A program made the translations under genes and the position numbers. Positions 10,376 through 22,600 of a stretch of 64,000 nucleotides of DNA are shown here, piece after piece. The DNA is from Strobilurus pachycystidiatus. Lineage: Eukaryota; Basidiomycota; Agaricomycetes; Agaricales; Physalacriaceae. Where the stretch lies: assembly GCA_019915135.1 (NCBI GenBank), contig JAHLMK010000007.1, positions 1,550,001 to 1,614,000 of the forward strand, given 5' to 3'. Each line of letters opens with the position of its first letter. Position 1 is the first letter of the stretch. Below the pieces are notes generated by a model, which was not told the DNA's origin, did not search any database, and saw nothing but the letters and a program-made list of their open reading frames with translations.

Positions 10376-11139
10376 GTAAGTTCTTGTTCTGGTTATGTAC
10401 TTCCAATACAGTGATTCACGGTCACTGTGATCCAGAAGATCGGTCAAGGACGGGTAAGTCTGCCATCGCAACTTGTCCGAAACTCTCAGTCACGATGTTG
10501 TAGACGGAAGAAAGGGCTGCTGCCTTGGATGTGTAAGGGAGCACGCCCTGAGAACGACCCGGCTCTGCATCGCTACGGCACTTGGACGCAGGTCTGTCCA
10601 AGAATGTGTGCATCATGAACACGTTCGAACATGAATACATGACGATGTTGTGACGAGCGATATTGGTTCCTGATCCGTCCCATGTACTTCAATTGCCAAT
10701 CTCCTCCGATCGTGGCTCGCCATCTTCGTTGCGCGAACACGCAATTTTTGGCTGTATTTCATGGATGACAAGAAGCCTTTTTGCTTTTCACGTCCATGTT
10801 TTCTATGACATGCTTTGCGCAGTTCTTTCACAGTGACACTCAAGCCTCATCACTTCATGGACATCCCTTTATGGACAAGTGTTTAGGTTATTAGACTCAG
10901 ATAGCCGCAATGGAGGCATGTCTCACTTCACAAACACTTCACAAACACGGGTGTGACACATGTCGAAGCGGTGCGTGTCAAGAACGGGATTCCGAGGAGG
11001 CATCGTGTATAGCGAATGATGCAAGTAAAACGACATCTGTTATGCGTATAAGGTTCACAGTGACTATGCAGACTATAGAGAGAATAGAGTAGAATTACAG
11101 ACACACGAAAGAAGTACCAAAATGAAACCGATAAAGCGA
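10376..11139. other. Intergenic, nothing identified
   Basis: There is no convincing gene between the SDR pseudogene and the end of the PAS-GATA gene. A short direct repeat (cacttcacaaacacttcacaaacac) occurs near 10923. Confidence 0.35.
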
Positions 11140-12811
11140 TCACTCTCTCCTGCGTTCGTACGAAGCCAAAGGGCTCGGGTGATAATATCTCTCGCCCTCG
11201 GGATAGGGTCGCGTGGGCTCTGATCCTGCGGGGAAGGGAGGTCTGTCGTAAGGAGGGGCTTTGAAGCGGTCATCGGGACGTGACGATTGGGACGGGGAAT
11301 CCGTAAGCCTCGCAGGCTCTTCCTCTCTGCCCCTGTAATAGTCGTAGGTGGGTGGAGGACCTTGGTACGCGGTGCTATCAAAGACACCTTCAGCTGCACC
11401 GCCATCTGCCTTGGTACCCGTGCTGCTGGACGCGCTGCCCTCGCGACGCATGGCAGCGACACTAGTACTACTCCGAGCCTTCCCCCCATTCGCACCGCCG
11501 CGACCCGATTTCGCCCCACCGCCTTCCTTCTTTGCACGCGAGCGTGCGTATCGGAGACCACACGCATTGCAAAGCTCCTTCCGACCCGACGGACCTTTGC
11601 GCCATTCCGGCGAGGTCGTGGCTTTGCAGGACGTGCACTTTAGAACGCCAGCTGGACGATTGCCTCGCCCGTTCGAAGACGGAGCGCCCTGGCTCGTGGG
11701 ACTCGGTGACTGCTGGTCTGTGGGTGATGCCCGTTTCCTGGCTGGCGGGACTTCATCGTCTGGCGGAGGGAGATTGTAGTGGGTGTCGTAGCCGTTGTAC
11801 GGGCCAGGCGGAGCGGGCGGGGCAGCAGCGTCGTAGTACGAGCCATTGCCACGGTTCCACGGCGGTTGGGGAGGCTGGTACGAGTAGGAATGAGAGTTTC
11901 CGGGAATGTAGTAGTCGTAGGAGGGAGACATGACGTTAGGGGGTTCTACTTTGTGGCAGGCGAATATTATGGAGCCTGTACAGGGGTATTAGTCAGACCG
12001 CAATGACGGGTGAATAGGAGGGCAGGCTACCATGAGGGATGAATACGCTTTCGACGTGGCCCACGTCTGGAATGAGATTGCCAGCCTTGAAACGACGGGT
12101 GCACGACGTTTTGGCCTCGGTGTTCACCGTGTCCACGTTGATGTCATGGGCGAGGTTGGCCAGATGGCGATGGTCCACGGGCGGCCACGAGATGAGATGC
12201 GTCTTGTGCTCGTCGCGCGCCAGGATCTGGAACACCCGCCCTCCGCCGCCGCCGCCCTCGCCGGTGCAGACAAGCAGCCGTCCGTACATCATCTGCACCT
12301 GGTCGCGCGACAGCTCGGGCGTGCTGCACCAGTTGCTCCAGGGGCCGGGCTTGGCGGGATCGCTTTCCGGCGGGGGCTCAATGTCCACGATCGCGTGCAT
12401 GAAGCAGAGAACGAGTCCGTCGGCGGCCCAGTTGATCACGACGTCGACGGGCATGTAGTCCGTGTCTGCGCCGAGCTTGTCCGCGCCGACGCCGGTCATT
12501 GTGACAGGCTTGAAGCCGAGCTCAGTCCGTATTTTGTTGAGGCAGGCGAAGCGCACGCGCGTGACGCTGCCGTGCAGCGTTTTCGAGTCGAGCACGTTGC
12601 CGAGGTCGGTCTTGGCGGAGCCCTTCTCGTCGGGATGGACAAAGTCGAGGAGGGTCTTGCCGAGGAGGGCATCGGCGGGGGCTTTGGGGCTGGTGCCGGA
12701 GGCGTCGGGGTCGGTGAGATGGCTCTGGAGGACGGGGTCGAGGTATATGAACTGCAGCGATGGGGAGAGGAGCGCCCAGTAGCAGCGGGTGAAGCCGACG
12801 GGAGGCGGCAT
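11140..12811 (-). CDS. White collar 2-like PAS-GATA zinc finger regulator
   Basis: Two exons (12811-12031 and 11975-11140) joined across a 55-nt intron total 1617 nt, giving 538 residues. The start MPPPVGF at 12811 is chosen because the upstream in-frame sequence looks like leader. The first half holds a PAS-like domain ([23 protein letters not shown], a long loop, then [11 protein letters not shown]). The second half has a GATA finger, CTSC...CNAC, with 18 residues in the loop and [15 protein letters not shown], the spacing typical of white-collar proteins. After it comes the basic tail RYARSRAKK. The ends are rich in Gly, Ser, Pro and Tyr. In fungi WC-2 pairs with the flavin photoreceptor WC-1 on promoters of light-induced genes in the nucleus. 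No flavin-binding cysteine motif (NCRFLQ) is seen here, which fits a WC-2 role rather than a photoreceptor. Orthology is inferred from domain layout. Confidence 0.78.
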
Positions 12812-14688
12812 TTGTCGGGGCTGGAGGCAAGGACGAGATCTGCCTTTGACGCTTCGGAATCCGGCGAGATGATGGTGGAAAAGCGATCGGATGCACGTCC
12901 GCTCATCTCCCGTCAAAAAAACCTTCCCAAACAAACAAAGCCTAACACAAGTCAATATCGCAGCCACCGCAAGCATGGCCCTCCTGACTCGCGCGCTCTC
13001 TCAGTGCCTCTTGGCTTTTCTGCCATCGGACAGCCAGCCTGGCCAGCCAGCACTCAATGGGCTGTCTCGATCATATCACAAGTCAAACGATCAGTCGATC
13101 ACCTCTTACATATGCGCCCGTGTGGGCTGTTGTGGGTGTCATCTTCGGCCATCCAAGCGGTCCGAGCCCTCGAGGCTGGGAAAGAACGGTCAAAGGAAGC
13201 CTTCCATGCATATGCCGCAGAAATCCCATCACCCTTTATGTCAGCTTACAACCACCAGTGCGACCCGCGAGGCTGCAGTATTGTTGACGTTTTCGCTATA
13301 CTGACCCCGCTTCCCTTTGCTTCCCCACGCCTGCTGCCTGATCGTGCTTTCCTGATCGTCTACCGTTATTTGATTCAAACACGATCGCAATGTCCTCGAT
13401 CGTGTTGTACCCTGCAGAAGCCAACATCGACACACCCAGAACGCATAAGGGCCGTGTCGAATTCCTCGATATACGAAGAGGACGCGCTTTGAGACGACAT
13501 CTTCGCGGGTTGGGTAGTGACAAGTGAGATGAAACGGGAGGGAAAGACTTGATCGCTATCACCCGTGTGAAAAGGTACTTGAATCAGCCTGTGAAATGTG
13601 ACTGGAGATCGAGTGGCACACAGCGACGAGCTGATGATGGACGAGCTCGATGGCCGGGCCTCTGGAGTGACACTTGGATGAGGAGAAGAACATCGACTTG
13701 CACCAGACTTGAACAAGGAATCTTCACCACCATTTGACCCTGAGAACCGGTCCGAACATCCATGCACCGACTAACGCCACACTCGACGACATACTTTAAA
13801 GTAGCGCGGCCAAGATATCATTATTGCGTAACCGCACGCATTTGAAGAGACGGATAAGGGCTTGTATATGACGATGAAGCTGACCACTGGGCAAAAGACA
13901 GCTACAAAATGTCATGGAGCGGGTGGATCCAGACTCGGAGGGATGTAGACCCAAGGACCAGCTCAACCTATTGGGAATTCAGTATTCCTTCTGTGATAGA
14001 AGTATTGATGGGAAGACTCTGCCAGTAAAGATGAGATCATAGAGCTAACAAAAGTCCCATCTGTCATGTACTCAGTTGTCGTATTGACTTCCAGACAGCA
14101 TTGTATTCAGTAGGCAAGTCGTCGTGAGTCAGTGACCCTCTGGCCAAGCCGCATCGCAGTCAAGTCCGTTCAATCCATAGCATTTAGTGGGTCATTGATA
14201 TTCACGAGATCATGTCCAGCGGAGATGGGTGAGCTGCGAGGTATGCAGGCTTGGTCTAAGGGCTCAAACAGAATTCCTGTATAATTGAGCACGTGAAGCA
14301 TCAATGTATCCTTTTGAGGCGCATCACGTTTACGTTGATATGCGGGGCAGACCAAATCTGGTGGCGCATCTTTGTGTAAAAGGAGGTGAGGTCGATGTGT
14401 TTCAAGACTCATATTGGGCTTCTAGGTGACTGTGAATCGGATGCGAGGTCGCGGGCGATGCTTGCACAGTGAGCTGTTTCCCGGCCACCCCGACCATTAT
14501 GCGCGTGTATATATATATCTATCTATCGCGAACAGAAAGAGTTACTCGTAATGACAGTGTAGGTAGACCTGTTATTCGCACTCTAACAATGCCAAACTCT
14601 CGTGAATTGTGCCTACTGTGCTCTCTCGCAAATGGGACATTCGCTGCACCTGTTGCACCTTTTGAGAAGTGCAGTGACCCTGATACAA
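12812..14688. other. Long intergenic stretch without a supported gene
   Basis: A minus-strand ATG at 13499 opens MSSQSASSSYIEEFDTAL, which has the look of a short N-terminus, but no continuing exons with family similarity were found. The remainder shows no repeats or RNA genes. Confidence 0.35.
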
Positions 14689-16869
14689 TCAAAGTCCAGC
14701 AGCCGTCAACAACGCGTCGAAGTTTGGCGTTCCGAGACCCGATGCCTATGCAGTTTGTCGTCAGGAAGGACCAAGGGTTGAGAGCAAACTACTGGTACTT
14801 ACAGGATCCCAACCAGTCGATGCATTGAAGCCAGTTGTATTGCCTATAGAAAATGCAACTCGTCAAATGTCCCTGTATCAGAAACAAGAATACACACATC
14901 CCGGATTTGAGCCATCAGTGATATCAAAGAATGCCTGCGGGTTTGAGTAGATGCTACACGAAAAAAGTCAGCTTCCAGAGCCAGCCAAGACGGAACAAAA
15001 CGCAAACGCACAAAGGGTTCAAGAACCCAAGCACCGGCAGCCCCGCGTCAACCAGCCTATCGTTGATCAGACTAACCACACTCGCAAAGACTGGCGTCGA
15101 CACGCTCGTCCCCGACACGAGTCCCGTGTTCCCCTTGTACACGTACTCCAGCTTCTGTCCCTGCGCAGCGATATCCGGGAACCCGCGTCCCGCGCTGTTG
15201 TACTTCCCCGCATACGTCGTGCCGAGGGCGGAGACATACGCGGAGACGTCCGCGTCCTGGTAGTCCGGGCGCGCGAAGACGTCGGAGAACCCGCCGCCGG
15301 TGAAGGTGGCGACGACTTCGGTGACGCCGGTGGTGGCGCCGACGGCGGTGACGAAGGGGCAGGAGGAGGGGAACTGGGGAATGAAGGTCGTGCAGGACTG
15401 GCCTGATGTTAGGTGTTAGGTGATATATGTACGGAAGGGAAGGAAGGGACGACTGAGGACGTACTCTTCGCACCGGACACACCGCCATCGCCTGAGGCGA
15501 AGAGAAGAGACACGCCCCGAGCACCAAGGGCGATGTATCCATTGCACATCCGACTAAGCACACGCTCAGTAAACATCGTTGAAATTATCGCGAACTCAGA
15601 ACTCACTTAGCCAAGTCGTCACCAAGTTCAGGCTCGTTGAATCCATAGCTCGTCGAGAGGACCTTTGAGACCTTGATGAATTGATTGAAAAGAAGACCAA
15701 TGTAGTGCTCACAGAAGGAGGTGAATCCGCATCCGTCAGGAAATCGAACACGTCGATGAACCCGCCGACGTCGTCTTGGTTGTCTTCCCCCACGGAGATG
15801 AACACGATGGGGACGCCCGTAGCGACTCCAACGGTGTATTCGATGTCAATGTTCTGCATCAATTGAACCATTTGTCCAGGATCAGGATCAGATAGATACG
15901 CACGGCTTCATGACCGGCCTGCGTCGCATCCTGTGGGTTCTGCCCACCATCCAGAGTCTCCAAAGCGAACGTAGTCGTGTTGTCGATATCCGGCCGGAGG
16001 AGGGTAAGGAACTGTGCCAGGTCTGCTTTCTAAGAAAAGAGCAAAGATAGAGACGTTCAGACAACTTGAATGTCACGTTCATTTGACGTACATACATTAG
16101 CCCACTGGTTGATGAACCCGAGAACACCCAGTTGCGTATCGGTCACCGCTGGGGTGGTAGGAATATTATAGAGCGCCTGCAAGCAAGCCGGCGTGACGAC
16201 CGAGGCACACGAGTCCGGCGCGGTGAACGCCCTCGTCGCTACTGGCAACACATCGTCCTTCACCCAACCCCTCGTCACAGGCGCAGCCACCGCCGCACTT
16301 GGCCCTCCAGCGATCCGCGCAAAGCTCGTCGTAGGGTGCACGACGTCCACGTGCGCGAACAGGTCTGCGGGGATGGAGTACTCGAGCGTGCGGACAAGCT
16401 TGTCCCCCGAGGCGGTGTGGATGAACGTGGAGAAGGAGGCGTCGAAGAGGGCGGAAGCGGTGGAGAGCGGGAGGGCGGAGATCGTGAGCCAGTCGTTGGA
16501 GAGGGAGATGGAGGAGGCGGGCACGCCGGCGGACGTCAGCCACGACGTGACGGCGTCGACGGATTCGGCGGTGGGTGCGGTGTGGGCTTTGACCTCGTCC
16601 TTGGACAGATACTGCCCATAACTCGCGCTCCCCGGCGTGCTGACCGCGTACAACTTCTCCTCCAGGCCGGCGATATCAGCGGGTGCTAATCCAATCCGGA
16701 ACGTCATCGTTTCGGAGGCGGAGGAGAGGGTCTTGGCGGTGGCGAAGCCCGCGGGGACGCTTGTGCGCTGGCCGTGCACCTTCATAGCGCGGCGCGTGTG
16801 GCCGGGAACCGCAAAGGCTCCCGTGGAGAGGGACAAGGCGAGGAGCGTGAAGAATTCGAGTTGGACCAT
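14689..16869 (-). CDS. Secreted sedolisin-family (S53) serine-carboxyl peptidase, tripeptidyl-peptidase-like
   Basis: The start at 16869 gives a signal peptide (MVQLEFFTLLALSLSTGAFA). It is followed by a propeptide with TFRIGLAPADI, LSKDEVKAHTAPT and DWLTISALPLSTASALF. The mature enzyme begins around CLQALYNIP and VLGFINQWAN. Spliced exons supply the catalytic Glu and Asp as HEANIDIEYT, the oxyanion Asp in FASGDGGVSG, and the catalytic Ser in SGTSVSTP. The calcium-binding tail is FFDITDGSNPGC, GFNASTGWDP and GLGTPNFDALL. The last exons lie near 14950-14689 and are easy to miss, since the frame with the Ser motif otherwise stops early. Such enzymes work in acidic medium outside the cell to release tripeptides or cleave proteins. 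All catalytic residues are present, so the protein is probably active. A TATA-like cttataag lies about 40 bases before the start. Confidence 0.88.
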
Positions 16870-18569
16870 GCTTCGAAGCCTTCATTGCAACAAGGACGAC
16901 TTGAGGCTTATAAGCCCCAGAGTCGGGGGAACACACAGTCATAAGTGCCGCAGCATGTTGATCCTGGATGGAGGATGTATGTTTGAATTCTTCTGATGAC
17001 GGATTGGGCTTGGCAACGCACATGAAGAGCCCTCGCGTCGCGGTTCCGACTGCTCAGCAGGGTCATCTCCAAGATGTAGACTCCGAGATGAGCTTCCGTC
17101 GCCTGTGAGCCGAGATTTCTGCCTGCTGAATGGTCTTGATTCGATGCACCGAAGACCAACTTGAATGAACGAAAACGGTTGGCTACACCCAAAGTTACCG
17201 AGAGGGAAAGCTTGAGTCGATGACGCCAGCACAGCGCGGCGCTCAGGGATTCGCAAGAGGTAGTATGGCAACCTGAAACTTTGCGCACTTATCTGTGCGG
17301 TTCCTACAAAGCAGTTCACATAATGGGTTGTCCTGACCGCTACAGGTGCACACAATAATGCGATATCATCGCCGGGTGAAAGTCGGAGAGAACATGCAAA
17401 GTGACCTTTGAAGGCCCGATCCGGCACCAGGGCTACTCTGTCTTCGACCGCGTACAGTATGTAGTCGAAACACGTATCGCCATACAATTACATTCATGTC
17501 CAAAAGCCCAGCTCTGATTGACTATGGAACCACTCTTCACTTCGAATTCTTTCCCGCCAACGCAAAGAGGTATGTCGCTGCATTGGTAACGGTAGCCTCG
17601 AGTTTCACATCAATGCATCAGCTATAGCAGTATCTTATGTCTCGCTCGGAAGGCCGTTCTGTTAGCAAGCTCATTCAACGTGAACCCGGACAAGAACAAG
17701 AATTGCAGAATGAGCGGGCCCCAAGTGGAGTTCGCATCATCCACCTTCGCCAATTTTTGGCCCGCCTCCCAATCCTCCGTAACTTGGACTACTCTCAACT
17801 TTGAGTGAGGACTATGACACCAGCAACAGGGATTCCCGTCGTCCATCGCGTCCCCCCAATCTCGATCCGTGCAGCACATTTACTCGTTTGGGTGGGATGA
17901 TGAGCCCACGCAGCTTGGGCGGATCAGTTGAAAAGGCATACATTTGGTTATCATCGACTCCACACACCGGACTCACATTCATTCATAGTATACATACGAC
18001 CCTCGACCTTCCCACATCTCTGCCCTGCATTGAGTCTGCTTCACCTCTCGCTACCCGTGCTCTCTCATAGTGGTTGCGATGTAGAGGCTCCGCATAATCT
18101 TCACTGAAAATTTCACCATGGGTGATCACGGTCAGGTTTCATCGTCGCTCTATCAGGCACGGGGAACTGCATTAGCTATAGTAGGAGCCTCCTCTGTTAC
18201 GAGGGTTTGCATCTAAGTCTGGCGGGAGGTGCCGTTTACTCCGGCTCATATACACAAGACCGCGTCGAGGTTGTTCTCACACATCGGCGACCAACTGTGA
18301 AAGGTTTGACTGCAGATGCTGATGCGTGATACGCGTCTCGCCTTGTGTTTTGTGGCGCTATTGCATCCCACTTGATTCCTGCCGCCATGTTCATCGCCGC
18401 CACGTTCATCCCAACACGTTTACCTGTGAGCAGTGTCTCCTTGTCCTCTGCGTGGTGTATGGCTCATATGAAGGGTATCAGGAATCAAGTTCTTATGACC
18501 GCCGCATAAACCCACAATGGCTCCCAGACGACGTCGACGAGAGTACGCCTGGGCTTTCCTCCAGTCCAG
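16870..18569. other. Gene-poor stretch
   Basis: Two short plus-strand frames (17497, MSKSPALIDYG...; 17638, MSRSEGRSVSK...) look faintly coding but cannot be joined into a recognisable protein. No repeats or RNA genes are seen. Confidence 0.3.
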
Positions 18570-18890
18570 ATGTTCCTCACCTTGTCCACAGACTCCCGCC
18601 AATCTACCGAGACCATAGTTCCCTCCCTTTACGCTGGTAGCCCAAGCCCTCCCGCCTCCTCATCACGAAAACCTTCCACACGTCAAGCACTGATCCTTGC
18701 ACGTGAAGCGGTCAGTCTCGATGAAGGCGGACAGCATGCCGAAGCAGTGAGCGCGTATCTACGTGTTGCGACTATGCTACAGACAATGAGTGCAAGTGAG
18801 CTTCATGGAACTCGAAGGGACCGAATGCAAGAGTTGCATGGGTTATACAGGGCAAGGGCACTGACGCTCATGAATTGTATCGCGAAATAG
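18570..18890 (+). CDS. Short MIT-like domain protein
   Basis: An uninterrupted frame of 106 codons reads a Ser/Pro-rich leader, then RQALILAREAVSLDEGG, HAEAVSAYLRVATML and a basic helix ending YRARALTLMNCIAK. The spacing of Ala, Leu and Tyr matches the three-helix MIT fold, which binds ESCRT-III tails. Agaricomycete MIT proteins are usually far longer, so this could be a short paralogue, the end of a longer gene with unseen upstream exons, or a remnant. The start was chosen as the first ATG in the open frame. Confidence 0.45.
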   Translation: MFLTLSTDSRQSTETIVPSLYAGSPSPPASSSRKPSTRQALILAREAVSLDEGGQHAEAVSAYLRVATMLQTMSASELHGTRRDRMQELHGLYRARALTLMNCIAK

Positions 18891-19033
18891 TAGCACCGCC
18901 TAATTGAAGTGTTGTACAGTGTAATTTGTATTAGACTGTGGCATGGTCTGTCTGCTGTTACTTACTGGTGCGACTCACAACCTCTTGGATTGAGTGAAGA
19001 CAGTCATATGCGGCACTTGGCCCCGTAACGCAA

Positions 19034-19134
19034 GGCTCAATGGTCTAGTAGTATGATTCGCGCTTCGGGCTAAAAACCCCTGCCTTTCGGTAGATTGTTG
19101 TGCGAGGTCCCGGGTTCAACTCCCGGTTGAGCCC
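19034..19134 (+). tRNA. tRNA-Pro (anticodon CGG) with an intron
   Basis: The 7-bp acceptor stem (ggctcaa with ttgagcc) closes a normal cloverleaf: D arm tggtctagtagtatgatt, anticodon loop ttCGGgt and T arm cccgggttcaactcccgg. An intron of about 31 nt (19070-19100) interrupts the gene after the base 3' of the anticodon, the canonical position for nuclear tRNA introns. A TTTT run at 19135-19138 is the likely Pol III stop. Confidence 0.9.
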
Positions 19135-19642
19135 TTTTGACCGTTTTTGCCCCCAGGAGAGCCGCAGAGCGTCCTGCTGCAGCTGAGGGCTCAGCAAGTC
19201 GACTTAGTTCTGCACTTTGAGCGAGGCGCGACAGGTGGAGATCTCGATCGGATTCGGACGATCAAGTCACGTGGCAAATTGCAATGCCCGAAAAAGGCAA
19301 GGTGTGTAATGCTGCTGACAGTGACATCAAGATGCGTCCTCCACCTTCAACTTCAAGGCTGAGCGCTGAGGCCTGAGGCACCATACCTGGCGCTTGAAGA
19401 CGCTTGACCCACACCCGATTATAACTTCCTCTCAGGTTGAGTACTGTGCCATCCGACTCGGAGCAGGTCGAATCAAATTCAATAGGCAGCGTCAGTCAAG
19501 ATTTCTCGCACAATTATCCAAGAGTAAGTAGTCGAAGTGCTAATGAGCCGGGAGTTTGCATGTAGTAAGTAATGAAAGAGATGTTGAAAAAAGAGATTCG
19601 TAAAATAGATCGTTATCGTCAGCATCCAGAGGTACCACCGCC
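19135..19642. other. Intergenic between the tRNA and the large CaaX gene
   Basis: The T-run after the tRNA is the only feature supported here. The rest probably includes the 3' untranslated region of the minus-strand gene. Confidence 0.35.
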
Positions 19643-22600
19643 TCACATGACAACACACCACCTCCCTTTCTTTGCCTCTTGCTCCTCCTTGTCTTCCTCT
19701 TCGCTGCCACTCTCTTCCCCGGTCGTACTTCCGCCGGCAGCACTTTCGTCCATACTGCTTGTACTAGTCCTGATCTTTGAAGGTACGAATTCACCTGTTG
19801 CATTATCCGTCGACGTTCGGCCTTCGGCCTGCGGCTTCGCACTCCATCCACCAGGCAGGACCACAGACTCCAATCGCGGGCGACTTGGGGCATCGCCAAC
19901 TGTGTCCAAGGACTCGACGTCGTCTTCGGTTTTGGTGGGGAATTGAGGTGGTTCGAGGGTGTCAGTAGCGCCTTGCGTGGTAACAGAATATGAAGGTGTC
20001 CATGGACGTTCAATCTGCTCAGGTGCTACCAGCTCCTTCTCCTGAGCTTTGACTGGTTGAGGGGCGGCAATCGCAGGCGCACTTTCTTCTGCAGACTTTT
20101 GCGTAGATGTTCCGGCTCCCAGCTGAGAAACGGAATACGAAGGTGTCCATGGTCGTTCGATTTCACCAGCAGGGCTCAAGAGCTAGATTTCTTTCGGTTT
20201 GAGCTGAACCTTGGTGGAATATTAGAGAATACTCACCTCCTTCTCAGGGAACGATGCAAATGATTCCGTTTCGGGGACGGTCGTTACCTCTGGAGCAGGA
20301 TCAACATCAACAAGGGCTTCCGTGGATTTTCCCTGATGCGAGACAGAGTAAGACGGGGTCCCAGGGCGTTCGAGCAGCTCAGCTTCGGGAGCTACAAGAG
20401 ATGGAGATGGCGCAGGATTTTCTCCCTGCTTGGCCTAGAAGGTGATTGATCAGCGTTACATCTTGAAGAGAGTTGTTGAGTTCACCTCTTCTTCAATTGT
20501 GACGTCTTCTTTATCTGTAGCTAAACGTTCGCTTGACACGCTGCCTTGTTGCATGACAGAATAGGACGGCGTCCATGGACGCTCAGCGGGTTCGGGGGTG
20601 GCAAGCGCCACCACAGGTGCAGCCTCTTCGGCGATCTGAACAATAGTCAGAACGCCTCGACATGGGCAATATAATGGATATGTTACCGTCTTTTCCTCTG
20701 GCTGACTGACCAGAGCTTCTGTCGAGACAGTGCCTTGCTGCATCACAGAATAGGAAGGCGTCCAAGGAGATGCGGGGCGTTCAATCTCGGGGCTCGGGGA
20801 CAGCAGTGTAGCTGAGGAAAACGCCTCTTCGCCTACGGTCGGTGCAACTGCAGCTGCCTCATCGACGAGCGCAGGCTCCGGGGCAACAGCTTCATCGACG
20901 ACTGCAGGCTCCGGGGCAAGAACAGGCTCATCACCGGACACCAATGCCTCCGATGATACACTCCCTTGCTGCATGACGGAGTAGGACGGCGTCCAAGGCG
21001 ACGCGGGACGGTCAATGGCGACCTTTTGTTCTGGAGACAGACCCTGGATTGTGCGTCAGCTTTGTCTATGCCATTTGCACAGTCTTACCTTCTCTTCAGT
21101 AACAAATGTATCAATAACTAGTGACGGGGTATCGACCACCTGTACCTTTACATGAGATGGAAATCTTGAGTGCTGTACTGTAAACTTTACCTCTAGGTCA
21201 GGTTTGCTCTCCTCAACCTTGAACGGGCATAAGTACAGAACTAGAGGAACGGAAAAAGTCAACTTACGGGAACTTGGGCCTCCAACGGGACGGGAAGAAT
21301 TTCATCGACGGGCTCGGCGGGCAGCTCTGCCACTGCCGTGGTCGCGGTCTCGGTAGCCAATTCCGGAGCGGCCTTGGGCTGCTCGAGTTCTGGAACTGGG
21401 ATCTCAACCGCGGGCTCCTTAGATGCATCGACAAGAGCATCTTCAGTGACTGCTACCGCAGACGGTTCCTCTTCTACCAGAGGAGCCTCGACGTTGGCGA
21501 CAGGTGACTCCTTAGTCACAGACGCTTCATCTTCAATGGCTGGTACTTCAGCAACGAGTTCAGCCACAGGCTGCATGGGACTACCCTGCACGGAGACAGA
21601 ATACGAAGGTGTCCATGGTGATTTAGGACGAACGTCTTCAGGTTCCTGTATTGAATGGTTAATGGAATGAGCACAGACAGAAATCACACATTCGACGTAC
21701 AGTTGCGGTTAGGACCGGCTCAGGCTCCAGATCCTCAGTTGTGACTGAGAGGGTAGGAATTTCCGGTGCATGAATCGGAGCTGGTGCTTCTTCAGCGATG
21801 ACTGCACTAGGTGTTTCCTCGATCGAGAGGGTCTCAACAGCGGGAGGGACCTCAATGTCCGGGATGTCCTCCTCAGCTGTAAGTCCAGGTCCCTGTGTAG
21901 TCACGCTATAAGATGGAGTCCACGGAGATTTGGGACGCTCGATGTCTGATGCGGGAGAAAGTAGAGGCTTCTCTGTCGCCGTTTCGATCTACAAAGTATC
22001 AGCTCTGATTGACGAACGCAGCCTACTAAACATACGGATAGCGCGACGGGCTCCTCGGCCGGGGTCTCGATAACCTGTGGTATGAGGACCTCAATTGAAG
22101 GGACTTCCTTCTCCTCAGCCTGTGAAGTTGTCGAGTTGTCAGTCAAGATGACATGCACCCGAACGAGTCACGCACAGTTTCAGAAGCAACCACGACTTCG
22201 GGAACACTCTCCTCCAAAGCGACTCCGAGGGACTCTGCTGGGGCAGATTCAGCCTCTGGCTCAAGTTCAGTCTCAGACACGGACACGTGCTCGGCCGCGG
22301 GCTCTTCCTCGACAACAGGAGTCTCCTTGACGATGTCTTCGACGACCGGAATATCCGCAACCTCTTCCGGCAGCACTTCTTCTGCAACGGACGAGTCCGC
22401 AAGAGCGGATTCTTCAGCCTCTATGGTGCCCTCCACATTGGCGTCTGCCTTATCGATGGGAGCGACTTCCGGGACAGCCTGCGCGACCTCGTCGGCAACC
22501 AGAGGTTCCGAAATGATATCTGTCAAGATTGGCTCGAAGCCGGCTGGGGAGGCCTCTTCGACGGCAGGAGTTCGAGCGATGAGAGTAGTGGCCTCTTCCT

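Noticed and set aside
12032..13492. 486-codon open frame on the plus strand
   Set aside because: It lies antisense to the spliced PAS-GATA gene, whose exons join exactly in frame and contain known domains. The plus translation has no motif and is a by-product of GC-rich codon use.
14469..14828. Plus-strand 119-codon frame
   Set aside because: It covers the complement of the last sedolisin exons (GWDP, GLGTPNF) and has no motif of its own.
17497..17805. Two short plus-strand frames that could be exons
   Set aside because: No splice arrangement gave a continuous protein with family similarity.
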